The notes: generated from the sequence alone by a model not told the origin. Counted from the stretch's first letter, positions 1 through 13,826 are shown. The stretch is 64,000 bases of DNA from Halobacillus campisalis (GCF_030345335.1 NZ_JAPVRC010000004.1:186001-250000), one strand, 5' to 3'. A program made the numbers and translations.

Positions 1-154
1 AAAAAGATTAAAAAAACATGTGAAGTACAATATTACACGGAGGTTGGAGCCATAATGTTTATTATAATGATGTAGTTTTGTTTGAGGTTACTTTATGTTA
101 TAATTAATGGAGTAGTCGAAACTGCTGTTCGCTTTTACACGAAAAGGAGATTTT

Positions 155-382
155 ATGACAGATATTCTTCGATACAAAATTATGTCTACTGAAAAAATTG
201 CAGATGATCGTAGAATACATGTGTTCGATATGCTTAATCAACGAAATTTATCGTTCAATTATGAATCGATAAAACGCTCTCCCCAGAGAAAAGGCGGAGA
301 AGAAGAACTTTCTGAGTTTCTTGACACAAAAAAATACAAAATTGATCATGGTTACTATGATAAAAAGGGACGCGTTTCTTAA
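155..382 (+). CDS. Small hypothetical protein, 75 aa
   Basis: I do not recognise this protein. The ATG follows an AAAGGAG ribosome site at good spacing, and the stop codon lies inside a 15-bp perfect terminator hairpin, so it looks like a genuine single-gene unit. The product is hydrophilic, with mixed charge and a lysine/glycine/tyrosine-rich C-terminus; it has no signal peptide, membrane segment or cysteine. Nothing nearby suggests a role. Confidence 0.6.
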   Translation: MTDILRYKIMSTEKIADDRRIHVFDMLNQRNLSFNYESIKRSPQRKGGEEELSEFLDTKKYKIDHGYYDKKGRVS

Positions 383-395
383 CGCGTCCCTTTTT
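362..395 (+). terminator. Intrinsic terminator of the 75-aa gene
   Basis: Perfect 15-bp arms (AAAAAGGGACGCGTT and its complement) around a 4-nt loop, with the T tract as part of the descending arm. The TAA stop of the upstream gene sits in the loop/descending arm. The A/T symmetry could let it work in both directions. Confidence 0.85.
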
Positions 396-445
396 ATATT
401 TTCATAAATGCTATGTTAAACGTCGTTGTTGATTGTTCATAAAAA

Positions 446-687
446 GTTATTCAACAATATGGTAGGATTGGGATGAATTGATTTCTAGTAACCGGTATTC
501 GTTGCCAGACTGAGAGTCAGGGGGGGGGACCAGGAGATACTGCCAGCTATTCAAGACGGTCAAGCTGAACTGTATGCCGCGGAAAGCGAGCGATTACCCT
601 GAGCTCTATACGCTGTCAATCATAACGGAAACAGCTTGAACACCTCAAAACGGAGTCTTCTACTTAAGCAGTTTATATAAATGTCAA
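446..687. repeat. Decayed copy of the palindromic interspersed repeat (copy A)
   Basis: The stretch from 383 to 837 holds no gene. It begins with GTTATTCAACAATATGG and ends with GGAGTCTTC followed by TTTATATAAATGTCAAC; these match the two ends of the repeat copies near 52.3, 54.9 and 58.6-59.2 kb. In between, the GCGGAAAGCGAGCGATT part of the core survives, but the large palindrome is eroded. A run of nine G at about 520-530 lies inside. It appears to be an old inactive copy. Confidence 0.6.
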
Positions 688-837
688 CACTTACAAGAGC
701 CTTCATAAAAGTAAAAATTAAATGCTTACGTTTTATTTTCGAGAGCAAATCACACCGATCGAAAATATGAAGGAACAATAAACCCTTAGTTATATTCATG
801 CATGTATAAATAAAAGAAAACCAGGGAGTGGTACTCT

Positions 838-1071
838 ATGAATAAAATTATAATTTACAGGAAAGATAACTGTGGGTTATGTGAAGAGGTGGAAGTGCTG
901 GTTGAGCTTTTGAATATGAATTACGAGATCGAGTTTGAGAAAGTCGACATAATGGGTAATATACTATTAGAGCGAAAATACCTTTTGGAAATCCCTGTCC
1001 TAGTAGTTAATGGGTATGAACTGGATTACCGCAGCATTCATTTGGATTCCATAAGAGAGCGTTTACATTAA
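838..1071 (+). CDS. Glutaredoxin-like (DUF836 type) thiol protein
   Basis: 77-aa thioredoxin-fold protein. It begins with a beta strand (KIIIYRK) and then DNCGLCEEVE, so the redox motif CxxC is CGLC at about residues 12-15. A cis-proline strand, EIPVLVVNGYEL, follows at about 50-62, as in glutaredoxins. The likely role is disulfide exchange in the cytoplasm; the partner is unknown. It lies just upstream of cggR, a placement I recall in several Bacillaceae, but it precedes the CggR promoter and is probably transcribed separately. The SD is GGGAGTGG. Confidence 0.75.
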   Translation: MNKIIIYRKDNCGLCEEVEVLVELLNMNYEIEFEKVDIMGNILLERKYLLEIPVLVVNGYELDYRSIHLDSIRERLH

Positions 1072-1090
1072 GTTCTGATGAATTTATAAC

Positions 1091-1119
1091 TTGCGCCCGC
1101 TATTTCACACTGTTAATAT
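1091..1119 (+). promoter_or_regulatory. Sigma-A promoter of the cggR-gapA operon
   Basis: -35 TTGCGC (1091-1096), 17-bp spacer, -10 TAATAT (1114-1119). Transcription would start near 1126, upstream of the CggR operator, as in Bacillus subtilis. Confidence 0.7.
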
Positions 1120-1151
1120 AGTAGATGAAAAGGATAATTTTTTGCTCCTAG

Positions 1152-1187
1152 TGGGACAAATTATGACTACCCGGGACAATTCCATCC
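1152..1187 (+). promoter_or_regulatory. CggR operator
   Basis: TGGGAC-N6-TGAC-N4-CGGGAC-N6-ATCC closely follows the known CggR direct-repeat operator (CGGGAC-N6-TGTC-N4-CGGGAC-N6-TGTC). It lies between the promoter and the cggR start, so bound CggR would act as a roadblock, relieved by fructose-1,6-bisphosphate. Confidence 0.85.
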
Positions 1188-1224
1188 CGGCAAATGTATT
1201 TTGTAATATTAAAGGAGCTATTCC

Positions 1225-2253
1225 ATGAGAGCTTTAATCGATCTTCAAAAAAAATTATTCCCTGATGTACTGGACATCATGCAGCGCCGTTATCAATTAT
1301 TACACTATATCCAATTGATGCAGCCTGTCGGCAGAAGGACTTTATCTGACAATATCGAGCTCGCTGAGCGCACCGTCCGCAGCGAAGTGGACTATCTGAA
1401 TAAGATGGGTGCTGTTGAGATTACCTCAAGAGGTATGCATTTAACCTACGAGGGTCATAACATTTTAGAACAGTTAGCCGATTTCATTAAAGATGTTACA
1501 GGCATTAAGGTTTTAGAAGAGCGATTAAAGGATACATTAAAATTAGACCATGTCATCGTTGTCCCAGGGGACAGCGACGAGCTAGATTGGGTCAAGCATG
1601 AAATGGGAAAAGCCTGCATGGAATATTTGCAAAAACATTTGAAGCCCCATAATACAGTGGCGATTACGGGGGGGACAACAATGGCAGCTGTAGCTGACAT
1701 GATGACCCCTCTAAAAGATGCAGAGAAATGTATGTTTGTCCCTGCACGCGGCGGCTTAGGCGAGCGCGTGGAGAACCAGGCGAATACAATTTGTGCTGAA
1801 ATGGCCAAGAAAGCCAGGGGTGATTACCGACTGCTTTATGTGCCGGATCCGCTAAGTGAAAGTTCCTATCATACCATCATAGAGGAGCCTTCTATCAAAG
1901 AGATTTTGAATATGATCCGGAATGCGAACATCGTTATCCATGGTGTAGGCGATGCAATGACGATGGCTGAGCGCAGAAAGACATCGAGTGATCAGCTTAA
2001 AATTATTAAGCAGAAAAAGGCTGTTGGCGAAGCGTTCGGCTACTATTTCAATCAGCAAGGTGAAATCGTCCATAAAGTGAGGACGGTAGGATTGCAGCTT
2101 GAAGACTTGAAATATTCCGATGAAGTTATCGCTGTAGCTGGCGGTCACACGAAGGCACAAGCGATTGCCTCTTATTTTCAGCCAGGTCAAAGTAATGTTT
2201 TGATCACTGATGAAGGGGCAGCACAAGAGTTATTAAGGGATTCGTCCCTTTAA
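1225..2253 (+). CDS. cggR: Central glycolytic genes regulator CggR
   Basis: 342-aa SorC/DeoR-family repressor of lower glycolysis. An N-terminal winged-helix region (about residues 20-80, RYQLLHYIQLMQPVGRRTLSD and ERTVRSEVDYL) is followed by a sugar-phosphate-binding domain with the family segments ITGGTTMAAVAD, PARGGLGE and GHTKAQAIASYF. Length equals the usual family length (about 340). It starts at an ATG after AAAGGAGCT. It is the first gene before gapA, with its operator directly upstream, so it should repress itself and the whole operon; fructose-1,6-bisphosphate is the known inducer in B. subtilis. Confidence 0.95.
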   Translation: MRALIDLQKKLFPDVLDIMQRRYQLLHYIQLMQPVGRRTLSDNIELAERTVRSEVDYLNKMGAVEITSRGMHLTYEGHNILEQLADFIKDVTGIKVLEERLKDTLKLDHVIVVPGDSDELDWVKHEMGKACMEYLQKHLKPHNTVAITGGTTMAAVADMMTPLKDAEKCMFVPARGGLGERVENQANTICAEMAKKARGDYRLLYVPDPLSESSYHTIIEEPSIKEILNMIRNANIVIHGVGDAMTMAERRKTSSDQLKIIKQKKAVGEAFGYYFNQQGEIVHKVRTVGLQLEDLKYSDEVIAVAGGHTKAQAIASYFQPGQSNVLITDEGAAQELLRDSSL

Positions 2254-2288
2254 ATAAATATTGTTTATAATTCAAGGAGGAATTTTGA

Positions 2289-3296
2289 ATGACTGTAAAA
2301 GTTGGTATTAACGGTTTTGGACGTATTGGACGTAACGTATTCCGTGCTTCCCTTAAAAATGATGAGGTAGAAGTAGTTGCAGTTAACGATTTAACTGATG
2401 CTAACATGCTTGCACACTTACTGCAGTATGACACTGTTCACGGAAAGCTTGATGAAGAAGTAACTGTAAATGGTGACAATCTTGTAATCGGCGGTAAGGA
2501 AATCAAAGTACTTTCCGAAAAAGACCCTGCACAACTTGGCTGGGGAGATCTTGGCGTAGAAGTTGTTATTGAATCTACTGGCCGTTTCACACAAGGTGAA
2601 GATGCTAGAAAACACATCGAAGCAGGCGCTAAGAAAGTTGTTATCTCCGCTCCAGCTAAAGGTGAAGACTTCACTGTAGTTATGGGCGTTAACGAAAGTG
2701 ATTACAACAAAGATGAGCATGATGTTATCTCTAACGCTTCATGTACAACAAACTGCCTGGCACCATACGCTAAAGTTCTTAACGACAAGTTCGGTCTTAA
2801 GCGTGGAATGATGACTACAGTTCACTCTTACACGAACGACCAGCAAATCCTTGACCTTCCGCACAAAGACTACCGTCGTGCACGTGCGGCAGCTGAAAAC
2901 ATCATTCCAACAACAACTGGCGCTGCACAAGCAGTTGCTAAAGTTCTTCCTCAACTTGAAGGAAAACTTACTGGTATGGCTATGCGTGTACCAACTAAGA
3001 ACGTATCTCTAGTTGACTTTGTTGTGGAACTTGACCAAGACGTTACAGCTGAAGAAGTAAACGAAGTTCTTAAAGCTGAAGCTGAAGGTAACCTTAAGGG
3101 TATCCTTGGTTACAGCGATGAGCCGCTAGTTTCTTCTGACTACAACGGTAACACTCAATCTTCAGTTATCGATGGTCTTTCTACACTTACACTGGATAAC
3201 AATATGGTTAAAGTCGTATCTTGGTATGACAACGAATTCGGTTACTCTAACCGTTGTGTAGACCTTGCTGCTTTCCTTAAGAAACAAGGCCTATAA
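2289..3296 (+). CDS. gapA: Glyceraldehyde-3-phosphate dehydrogenase (NAD, glycolytic)
   Basis: 335 aa. The Rossmann motif GINGFGRIGRNVFRA is at the N-terminus and the catalytic cysteine lies in NASCTTNCLAPYAK (about residue 152). Conserved ending motifs WYDNEFGYSNRCVDLA are present. It converts glyceraldehyde-3-P to 1,3-bisphosphoglycerate. The order cggR-gapA-pgk and the CggR operator identify it as the glycolytic GapA rather than the gluconeogenic GapB. The SD AAGGAGG is very strong, and codon use is heavily biased, as expected for a highly expressed gene. Confidence 0.97.
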   Translation: MTVKVGINGFGRIGRNVFRASLKNDEVEVVAVNDLTDANMLAHLLQYDTVHGKLDEEVTVNGDNLVIGGKEIKVLSEKDPAQLGWGDLGVEVVIESTGRFTQGEDARKHIEAGAKKVVISAPAKGEDFTVVMGVNESDYNKDEHDVISNASCTTNCLAPYAKVLNDKFGLKRGMMTTVHSYTNDQQILDLPHKDYRRARAAAENIIPTTTGAAQAVAKVLPQLEGKLTGMAMRVPTKNVSLVDFVVELDQDVTAEEVNEVLKAEAEGNLKGILGYSDEPLVSSDYNGNTQSSVIDGLSTLTLDNNMVKVVSWYDNEFGYSNRCVDLAAFLKKQGL

Positions 3297-3331
3297 TATC
3301 CATTTAATTTTAGGGTCATAATAAGATAGAG

Positions 3332-3337
3332 TATAAT
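3332..3337 (+). promoter_or_regulatory. Possible -10 of an internal pgk promoter
   Basis: A perfect TATAAT lies in the 192-bp gap between gapA and pgk, but the expected -35 position reads TTTAGG, which is poor. B. subtilis has an extra promoter at this place in the operon. Weak support. Confidence 0.3.
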
Positions 3338-3354
3338 GGAAAGGAGGGGGTCTC

Positions 3355-3420
3355 ATGTCCTCCTCCTTTACCCATGTCTTAAGAGATTTTCCTTGTTCAT
3401 ATGGTTTCTACGTCATCTAA
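3355..3420 (+). CDS. Possible 21-codon leader ORF between gapA and pgk
   Basis: An ATG preceded by AAAGGAGG at about 7-nt spacing opens a 21-codon frame (MSSSFTHVL... ending GFYVI, then TAA). The SD and first codons form a hairpin: AAAGGAGG-type bases at 3340-3350 can pair with TCCTCCTCCTTT at 3358-3369, which would hide the ribosome site. It may be a translated peptide or only an RNA-processing stem of the operon; I cannot tell which. Confidence 0.3.
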   Translation: MSSSFTHVLRDFPCSYGFYVI

Positions 3421-3488
3421 ATGTGGAAGGTACATAGTGGGCAGGGGTGAGATGTAATCCTGACTAAAATGAAGGAGGTTGTCGAATC

Positions 3489-8284
<4,796 letters not shown>

Positions 8285-8301
8285 GAATGAAAAGCAAAAT
8301 C

Positions 8302-8340
8302 AAAAGCCTCCCTCGTACTTTCGAGGGAGGCTTTTTTTTT
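8302..8340 (+). terminator. Terminator of the glycolytic operon
   Basis: AAAAGCCTCCCTCG / CGAGGGAGGCTTTT stem with a 6-nt loop, followed by a run of at least nine T. Confidence 0.95.
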
Positions 8341-8396
8341 CGTTTTCTAGTATGATAGAAAAAGAGATTATTGAAATTAGTAGGAGACTTTAGACC

Positions 8397-8978
8397 ATGA
8401 AGAAACTAATAAAATATATTGTCATCTTATTTATCATATATGTAGCTTATACAGGGTATTCGATCTGGACCTATGGTGCAAATAACGAAGACGCAGATGC
8501 TGATGCAGCTATTGTTTTAGGTGCTGCACAATGGAATGGAACACCCAGCCCGGTGTTTGAAGGTCGTTTAAAACAAGGCATAGAGTTATATAAAAAAGGT
8601 CAAGTCGATTTTTTAATTGTAACCGGAGGTACTATAGATTCGGCTGAAGACTCAGAGGGAGAAGTAGGCAAAAGTTATGCGATGGAACAAGGAGTTCCAG
8701 AAAAAGACATCATAGTGGAAGATAGGTCGCTGGAAACGGAAGAGAATTTATCTAACGCTAAAACCTTAATTAAAAATCGTGATATTCATTCTTTTCTTTT
8801 AGTCAGTGATGCTTTTCATTTAAAACGCGCTGTTTCTCTTGCCGATGAAAGAGGAATGGATGCGGAAGGCGTAGCCACAGAGTATTCTGCCTATGAGTCG
8901 TTAGAAACTAAGCTGCCATTTTTCTTTGAAGAATGGGCGTATTATGTAGGGAACCAAATGTTAAAAGTATTCCGTTAA
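8397..8978 (+). CDS. YdcF/SanA-like DUF218 membrane-anchored protein
   Basis: 193 aa. The N-terminus KKLIKYIVILFIIYVAYTGYSIW is one membrane segment. The DUF218 domain follows: ADAAIVLGAAQWNGTPSPVFEGRL (about residues 37-60), FLIVTGGT, ETEENLSNA and LLVSDAFHLKRAV. Members of this family (SanA, ElyC, YdcF) act in envelope homeostasis, but the chemistry is poorly known, so the function is left open. It has its own upstream region after the eno terminator and precedes the nitroreductase by about 15 bp, so the two probably form an operon. Confidence 0.8.
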   Translation: MKKLIKYIVILFIIYVAYTGYSIWTYGANNEDADADAAIVLGAAQWNGTPSPVFEGRLKQGIELYKKGQVDFLIVTGGTIDSAEDSEGEVGKSYAMEQGVPEKDIIVEDRSLETEENLSNAKTLIKNRDIHSFLLVSDAFHLKRAVSLADERGMDAEGVATEYSAYESLETKLPFFFEEWAYYVGNQMLKVFR

Positions 8979-8993
8979 ATAACTGGGGTGTGC

Positions 8994-9587
8994 ATGTTGG
9001 ACATAATTGAAGCGATTAAGGAGCGGCGCTCCATTCATGAATTCTCTCCAAAAAGAATAGAAGAAAGTATCCTGCAGGAAATTTTCAATATAGCCAGCTG
9101 GGCTCCTAATCATCGAATGAAGCAGCCGTGGCAGGTCCTTCTGTTCCAGGAATCGGGAAGTGATGATTACGCAAGTCTTGTCATTGAAAGCTATGTGAGA
9201 AATGGTCTCACAGAAGGTTATTCAGCAGATAAAACGGAAAGAATGATGAAGGGGATCAAGAAATTTTTGGTAGAGATTCCTCACCATGCACTTATTTATA
9301 TGGAAAAAGATATGGATGACCATAAATACGAAGAAGATTATGCTGCAGTCTGTGCGTTCATCCAAAATGTCCAGCTTGCTGCCTGGGCACACAAAATAGG
9401 CGTACTTTGGACATCTAGCCCTTATATCCACGATAAGAAATTTATTGAAGGTATTGGCTTAAATAGTGATCAACATAAAATTGTAGGGGTACTGCAAATG
9501 GGCTATCCTAAAAAAATACCCCGGGCTAAAAATAGGGGCACTGTATCCATCAATATAAAAAAAGATTCATTCATCCAAAGAAACTGA
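8994..9587 (+). CDS. Nitroreductase-family flavoprotein
   Basis: About 197 aa. The family's FMN-binding start, IEAIKERRSIHEFSPKRIEES, and ASWAPNHRMKQPWQVLLF are seen, with the later segment GVLQMGYPKKIPRAKNR. It is predicted to be an FMN-dependent NAD(P)H oxidoreductase acting on nitroaromatics or quinones; the natural substrate is unknown. The ATG at 8994 was chosen because the product then starts like its relatives; a GTG at 8988 and a TTG at 8997 are possible, and the GGGGTG ribosome site fits the TTG best. The 3' end runs into a bidirectional terminator. Confidence 0.8.
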   Translation: MLDIIEAIKERRSIHEFSPKRIEESILQEIFNIASWAPNHRMKQPWQVLLFQESGSDDYASLVIESYVRNGLTEGYSADKTERMMKGIKKFLVEIPHHALIYMEKDMDDHKYEEDYAAVCAFIQNVQLAAWAHKIGVLWTSSPYIHDKKFIEGIGLNSDQHKIVGVLQMGYPKKIPRAKNRGTVSINIKKDSFIQRN

Positions 9588-9616
9588 CTCTCTTATTTTT
9601 GAGAGTCAGTTTCTTT
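9577..9616. terminator. Bidirectional terminator between convergent genes
   Basis: Perfect 16-bp arms AAAGAAACTGACTCTC / GAGAGTCAGTTTCTTT around TTATTTTT. The arms contain the last codons of the nitroreductase (+) and the end of the 57-aa minus-strand gene. Confidence 0.9.
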
Positions 9617-9766
9617 TGGTGGAATTTCATTGTCCGGTGATTGGTCATCCGGATGAGGGTCAACCGTATGCTCATAAGCGTAGCCCTTGGAGATAGCTGC
9701 CCAGAAGGCTCCTGCAATGCCTAAGACGATAGCAATACATATGATCATCACAATAGTTAATGTCAT
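9593..9766 (-). CDS. Small single-span membrane protein, 57 aa
   Basis: Minus-strand ORF with a GAAGTGA ribosome site. The product starts MTLTIVMIICIAIVLGIAGA (one hydrophobic helix, residues 2-24), then has a hydrophilic acidic tail rich in Asp, Pro and Glu (about 30-57). The convergent terminator follows directly. It lies downstream of ptsI on the same strand, behind only a weak hairpin, so it may be expressed by read-through of the pts mRNA. I do not recognise a family. Confidence 0.55.
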   Translation of the reverse strand: MTLTIVMIICIAIVLGIAGAFWAAISKGYAYEHTVDPHPDDQSPDNEIPPKETDSQK

Positions 9767-9794
9767 GAAGTCACTTCTTTCTTAAAGCATTTAA

Positions 9795-9824
9795 AGAAGG
9801 GAGGAACCAGTGGCTCTCCCTTCT
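9795..9824 (-). terminator. Weak hairpin after ptsI
   Basis: AGAAGGGAG / CTCCCTTCT arms with a 12-nt loop; read on the minus strand it is followed only by TTTAAA, so it is a partial terminator or a processing/stability stem. Confidence 0.5.
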
Positions 9825-9862
9825 AGTTATAATGATAGTTTGTCACGATTAGGTGAAATTAT

Positions 9863-11581
9863 TTAAGTTTGGTTCGTTTTTTCTTTGACGAACGCTACTA
9901 CTTCTTCAGAAGTACCCATGGAAAGAATCTCATCTTTAAAGCCAGCCAATTCTTGTTTAGATAGTTCTTTTAATTGTGTACGAGCTGGTAAGATTGATGT
10001 AGCACTCATACTGAATTCGTCCAATCCAAGACCGAGAAGAATCGGAATAGCGATTTCATCGCCAGCCATTTCTCCGCACATTCCAGCCCATTTGCCTTCA
10101 GCATGAGCTGCTTCGATAACATTATTGATTAAACCTAAAATGGCAGGGTTGTATGGTTGATATAAGTAAGATACCCGTTCATTCATTCGGTCGGCAGCCA
10201 TTGTATACTGGATTAAATCATTCGTGCCAATACTAAAGAAATCAACTTCTTTAGCGAACTGACGAGCAATGACAGCAGTTGCCGGAATCTCAACCATCAT
10301 GCCGACTTCAAGTGATTCAGCGACATCTTGTCCCTCTTCGATCAACTTCTGTTTTTCTTCTTCAAGCATTGCTTTTGCCTGACGGAATTCATCAAGAGTA
10401 GCAATCATAGGGAACATGATTTTTAAGTTGCCGTGTACACTTGCGCGTAGAAGAGCACGGAGCTGAACACGGAAAATATCATCCCGTTCTAGACAAAGAC
10501 GGATTGCACGGTAGCCCAGAAATGGGTTCATTTCTTTCGGAAGGTCTAAATAGTCAAGCTCTTTATCTCCTCCGATATCAAGCGTACGGACGACAACAGG
10601 CTTGTCTCCCATTTGCTTTAATACAGAAGAGTATGCATCAAACTGTTCTTCTTCTGTAGGAAGCTGATTTTTTCCCATATAGAGAAATTCTGTACGATAA
10701 AGGCCTACGCCTTCCCCTCCATTGTTAAGCACTCCAGCCACATCTTCAGGAGTTCCTATGTTGGCCGCAAGCTCTACGTGTTCACCATCGGCAGTTTTTG
10801 TAGGATCATCTTTGAGCTTAGCCCATTCTTTTTTCTTCTCTTCAAAATCAGCTTGTTTCTGCTCATAACGGCGGATTTCCTCAGCTGATGGGTCTACAAT
10901 CACGTCTCCGTTAATACCGTCTACAATGATCATGACGTCTTTCTCTGCACGGCTGGTAATATCCTTAGTTCCAACTACAGCCGGAATTTCAAGAGAGCGG
11001 GCCATAATCGCCGAGTGAGAAGTTCGGCCACCGATGTCCGTAGTAAAACCTTTGACATACTGCTTATTAAGTTGAGCTGTATCTGACGGAGTTAAATCAT
11101 CCGCAACGATGACAACTTCTTCATTAATCAATGCAGGGTCAGGGAACGTAACGTTCAATAAATGAGCCATAACCCTTTTTGTAACGTCCTGTATGTCCGC
11201 AGCACGCTCGCGCATATATTCATTATCCATGCCTTTAAACATGTCGATGAACATGTTAGCTGTCTCGTCTAGAGCAGCTTCCGCATTAACGTTGTCTGTT
11301 TTGATTTTATCCTCGATCGGTTTGATAAGTTCTGGATCACTTAGCACAAGCAGATGAGCTGAGAATATTTCGGCATGCTCATCACCTAGTGAATTTTTAG
11401 TATGAGCTTTGATTTTTTCCAGTTCATTCTTAGAAATATCTAAAGCATCATGTAGTCTTTTGACTTCTTGTTCCGGTTGGTCTACATCTGTCTTGCTGTA
11501 AGAAAGATCTGGAGCCTCCAGACGGTATACTTTAGCGATCGCTATACCACTGGAAGCTGCAATTCCTTGAAGTTGTGTCAT
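9863..11581 (-). CDS. ptsI: PTS enzyme I (PEP-protein phosphotransferase)
   Basis: 572 aa from the ATG at 11581, which lies 4 nt after the ptsH stop with a GGGGGAA site; this matches the usual 570-575 aa, while an upstream in-frame ATG would add an atypical leader inside ptsH. The N-domain phosphohistidine is in [21 protein letters not shown] (about residue 190). The PEP-binding barrel shows [50 protein letters not shown] and GMCGEMAGD. It autophosphorylates with PEP and passes the phosphate to HPr His15. Confidence 0.97.
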   Translation of the reverse strand: MTQLQGIAASSGIAIAKVYRLEAPDLSYSKTDVDQPEQEVKRLHDALDISKNELEKIKAHTKNSLGDEHAEIFSAHLLVLSDPELIKPIEDKIKTDNVNAEAALDETANMFIDMFKGMDNEYMRERAADIQDVTKRVMAHLLNVTFPDPALINEEVVIVADDLTPSDTAQLNKQYVKGFTTDIGGRTSHSAIMARSLEIPAVVGTKDITSRAEKDVMIIVDGINGDVIVDPSAEEIRRYEQKQADFEEKKKEWAKLKDDPTKTADGEHVELAANIGTPEDVAGVLNNGGEGVGLYRTEFLYMGKNQLPTEEEQFDAYSSVLKQMGDKPVVVRTLDIGGDKELDYLDLPKEMNPFLGYRAIRLCLERDDIFRVQLRALLRASVHGNLKIMFPMIATLDEFRQAKAMLEEEKQKLIEEGQDVAESLEVGMMVEIPATAVIARQFAKEVDFFSIGTNDLIQYTMAADRMNERVSYLYQPYNPAILGLINNVIEAAHAEGKWAGMCGEMAGDEIAIPILLGLGLDEFSMSATSILPARTQLKELSKQELAGFKDEILSMGTSEEVVAFVKEKTNQT

Positions 11582-11585
11582 GAAG

Positions 11586-11852
11586 TTATTCCCCCAGCCC
11601 TTCATTCTTTAAAGTCGTTGCAAGGTGGTCGATTGCTTCTTGTTCGTCACTGCCTTCAGCAGTAATTTTAACATCCGCTCCTGAAGGAATTCCCAGGCTC
11701 ATGATTCCCATGATGGATTTAAGGTTCACTGATTTCTCTTTGTAGTGAAGGTTGATGTCTGACTCATATTTTCCTGCATTTTGTACAAGCACAGTTGCTG
11801 GACGAGCATGTACGCCGTCTGAAGATGTGATGTGAAAAGTTTTTTCTACCAT
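11586..11852 (-). CDS. ptsH: Phosphocarrier protein HPr
   Basis: 88 aa. The catalytic His15 (GVHARPAT) and the regulatory Ser46 ([11 protein letters not shown]) stand at exactly the canonical positions, so it should serve PTS transfer and, once phosphorylated on Ser46 by HPr kinase, CcpA-mediated catabolite repression. It is placed between fruA and ptsI rather than after ptsG as in B. subtilis. Confidence 0.97.
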   Translation of the reverse strand: MVEKTFHITSSDGVHARPATVLVQNAGKYESDINLHYKEKSVNLKSIMGIMSLGIPSGADVKITAEGSDEQEAIDHLATTLKNEGLGE

Positions 11853-11909
11853 TCTAATTCCTCCTCATAATAATAGGTCTCTAAAAAAGAATACCCTAAC
11901 TCTCTTATT

Positions 11910-13811
11910 TTAAGCTTTTCTTAGGTCCTTTTTCAAGAATCCTACCATAAATGCTGCAACTATTGAACCAACTAAAATAGCGAGAATGTACAGAGCAGCT
12001 TGTGTAATCCCACCTTGAACGAGACCAATGACTACAATACCGCCGTGTGGAGCAGTTAATCCAATGCTGAAGAGCATAGTCAAAGCGCCAGTTATAGCTG
12101 AGCCAACAACCATGGATGGTATAACTCTGGCAGGGTCAGCTGCTGCAAACGGAATGGCGCCTTCCGTAATGAAGAACGCTCCTAGTGCATAAGCGGTTTT
12201 TCCAGATTCGCGTTCTTGTTTTGTATATTTATTTTTAAAGATTGTACTTGATAGTGCCATAGCTAACGGTGGAACCATTCCTCCGGCCATTGCAGCTGCA
12301 ATGATAGAGAAGTTTCCAGCATCTAGTGTAGCAATACCAAACGTATAGGCAGCTTTGTTGATTGGACCACCCATATCGACAGCCATCATGCCGCCTATAA
12401 TTATTCCGAGAACGGCTACGTTGGCTCCTGTAAGTCCTTCTAACCAACTAAGCAGCCCTGTGTAAATGCTTGTCAATGGAGGATTGATCAACAGCATGAT
12501 CATTCCTGTACCAAATATGGCAAGTACGGGATAGAAGAGTACCGTCTTTAATCCATCTAAAAACTGAGGTAAGCCTTCCAACAATTTTTTAATACCTAGC
12601 GTTAGATATCCTGCTAAGAAACCAGCAATAAGTCCTCCTAGGAAACCGGAACCTCCATCAGCACCTTCGACTCCTGAAGTGGTAGCGATCAAACCGCCAA
12701 TCATACCAGGAGCAAAGCCAGGGCGATCTGCAATACTAGAAGCAATGAAACCAGCTAGTACAGGAACAAGAAGGAAGAAAGCATTGCCGCCACCGATCGT
12801 GTTTAGCATCTCTGCGAAACGATTATATTGTTCACTATCTGGATCTGCAGAGTTAATTCCGAAGAAGAATGAAAGTGCTATGAGAATACCGCCACCAACA
12901 ACAAACGGAAGCATGTTGGAAACACCATTCATCAAATGTTTATAAATACCGCCGCGTTTTTTACCGCCGCCATCTTCTGAATCTGAACTTCCACCTTCAT
13001 GGCTGTAAATTGGCGCATCTTTATTTTGAGCTTTCGTAATTAATTGTTTAGGTTCGTGAATCGCTTTTGCCACAGGAACTTCAATTACTGGTTTACCATC
13101 AAATACGCTCATATCCACTTTAGTGTCGGCGGCTACGATGATGGCAGAAGCTTGCGCAATATCGTCAGCGGTCAAACGGTTCTTTACACCGCTCGATCCA
13201 TTTGTTTGCACTTTGATTTCAACGCCCATTTCTTTTGCTGTTTCTTTCAGTTTATCAGCGGCCATATACGTATGGGCGATCCCTGTCGGGCAAGCAGTTA
13301 CAGCGAGTACTTTTCCTTCAGAAGTAGAAGAATCTTCAACCTCATCTTCATTTTCCTCTGCTTCTTTCGCGTTGATCGCTTCTATAACCTCATCTTCCGT
13401 TTTAGCTGTCTCTAGTTTTTCACGGAAATTCTTATCCATTAAAAAGGATGAAAGGCTGGACAGTGTTTCTAAGTGAGCTTGGTTGGCTCCTTCTGATGCA
13501 GCAATCATGAAGAAGAGGTTCGTAGGCTGCCCATCTAATGATTCATAATCCAGGCCTTCCTGTGAGCGGCCAAACGCGATGGCTGGTTCTTTTACAGAAG
13601 CCGTTTTTGCGTGAGGGATAGCGATTCCTTCTCCGATCCCTGTTGTACTTTGCTGTTCGCGTTCTTCAATGGCTTGTTTATATCCGTCCCGGTCATTCAG
13701 CTTACCGGCTTGATCCAGCTTTCCAATCAGTTCATCTATGGCTTCTGGCTTGGAAGAAGCTGTCATGTTAAGCAAAATGGTATCTTTCGTCAACAAATCT
13801 GTAATTCTCAT
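11910..13811 (-). CDS. fruA: Fructose-specific PTS enzyme IIABC
   Basis: 633 aa with domains A-B-C. EIIA covers about residues 1-145, with phospho-His67 in GIAIPHAKTAS. An acidic linker (KEAEENEDEVEDSSTSEG) leads to EIIB at about 165-260, with the phospho-cysteine in VTACPTGIAHTYMAAD. A Gly/Ser/Asp-rich linker precedes the polytopic EIIC from about 295 to the end, with MLPFVVGGGILIALSF and AVDMGGPINKAAYTFG. It imports fructose as fructose-1-phosphate at the membrane. The FruK gene lies 15 bp upstream. Confidence 0.95.
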   Translation of the reverse strand: MRITDLLTKDTILLNMTASSKPEAIDELIGKLDQAGKLNDRDGYKQAIEEREQQSTTGIGEGIAIPHAKTASVKEPAIAFGRSQEGLDYESLDGQPTNLFFMIAASEGANQAHLETLSSLSSFLMDKNFREKLETAKTEDEVIEAINAKEAEENEDEVEDSSTSEGKVLAVTACPTGIAHTYMAADKLKETAKEMGVEIKVQTNGSSGVKNRLTADDIAQASAIIVAADTKVDMSVFDGKPVIEVPVAKAIHEPKQLITKAQNKDAPIYSHEGGSSDSEDGGGKKRGGIYKHLMNGVSNMLPFVVGGGILIALSFFFGINSADPDSEQYNRFAEMLNTIGGGNAFFLLVPVLAGFIASSIADRPGFAPGMIGGLIATTSGVEGADGGSGFLGGLIAGFLAGYLTLGIKKLLEGLPQFLDGLKTVLFYPVLAIFGTGMIMLLINPPLTSIYTGLLSWLEGLTGANVAVLGIIIGGMMAVDMGGPINKAAYTFGIATLDAGNFSIIAAAMAGGMVPPLAMALSSTIFKNKYTKQERESGKTAYALGAFFITEGAIPFAAADPARVIPSMVVGSAITGALTMLFSIGLTAPHGGIVVIGLVQGGITQAALYILAILVGSIVAAFMVGFLKKDLRKA

Positions 13812-13826
13812 TGTATCTTTCCCTCC

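Noticed and set aside
520..530. Run of nine G as a functional motif
   Set aside because: It lies in a decayed repeat copy, and homopolymers of this kind may be sequencing or slippage artefacts.
12235..12447. Small minus-strand frame inside fruA
   Set aside because: Out-of-frame shadow of the EIIC coding region.
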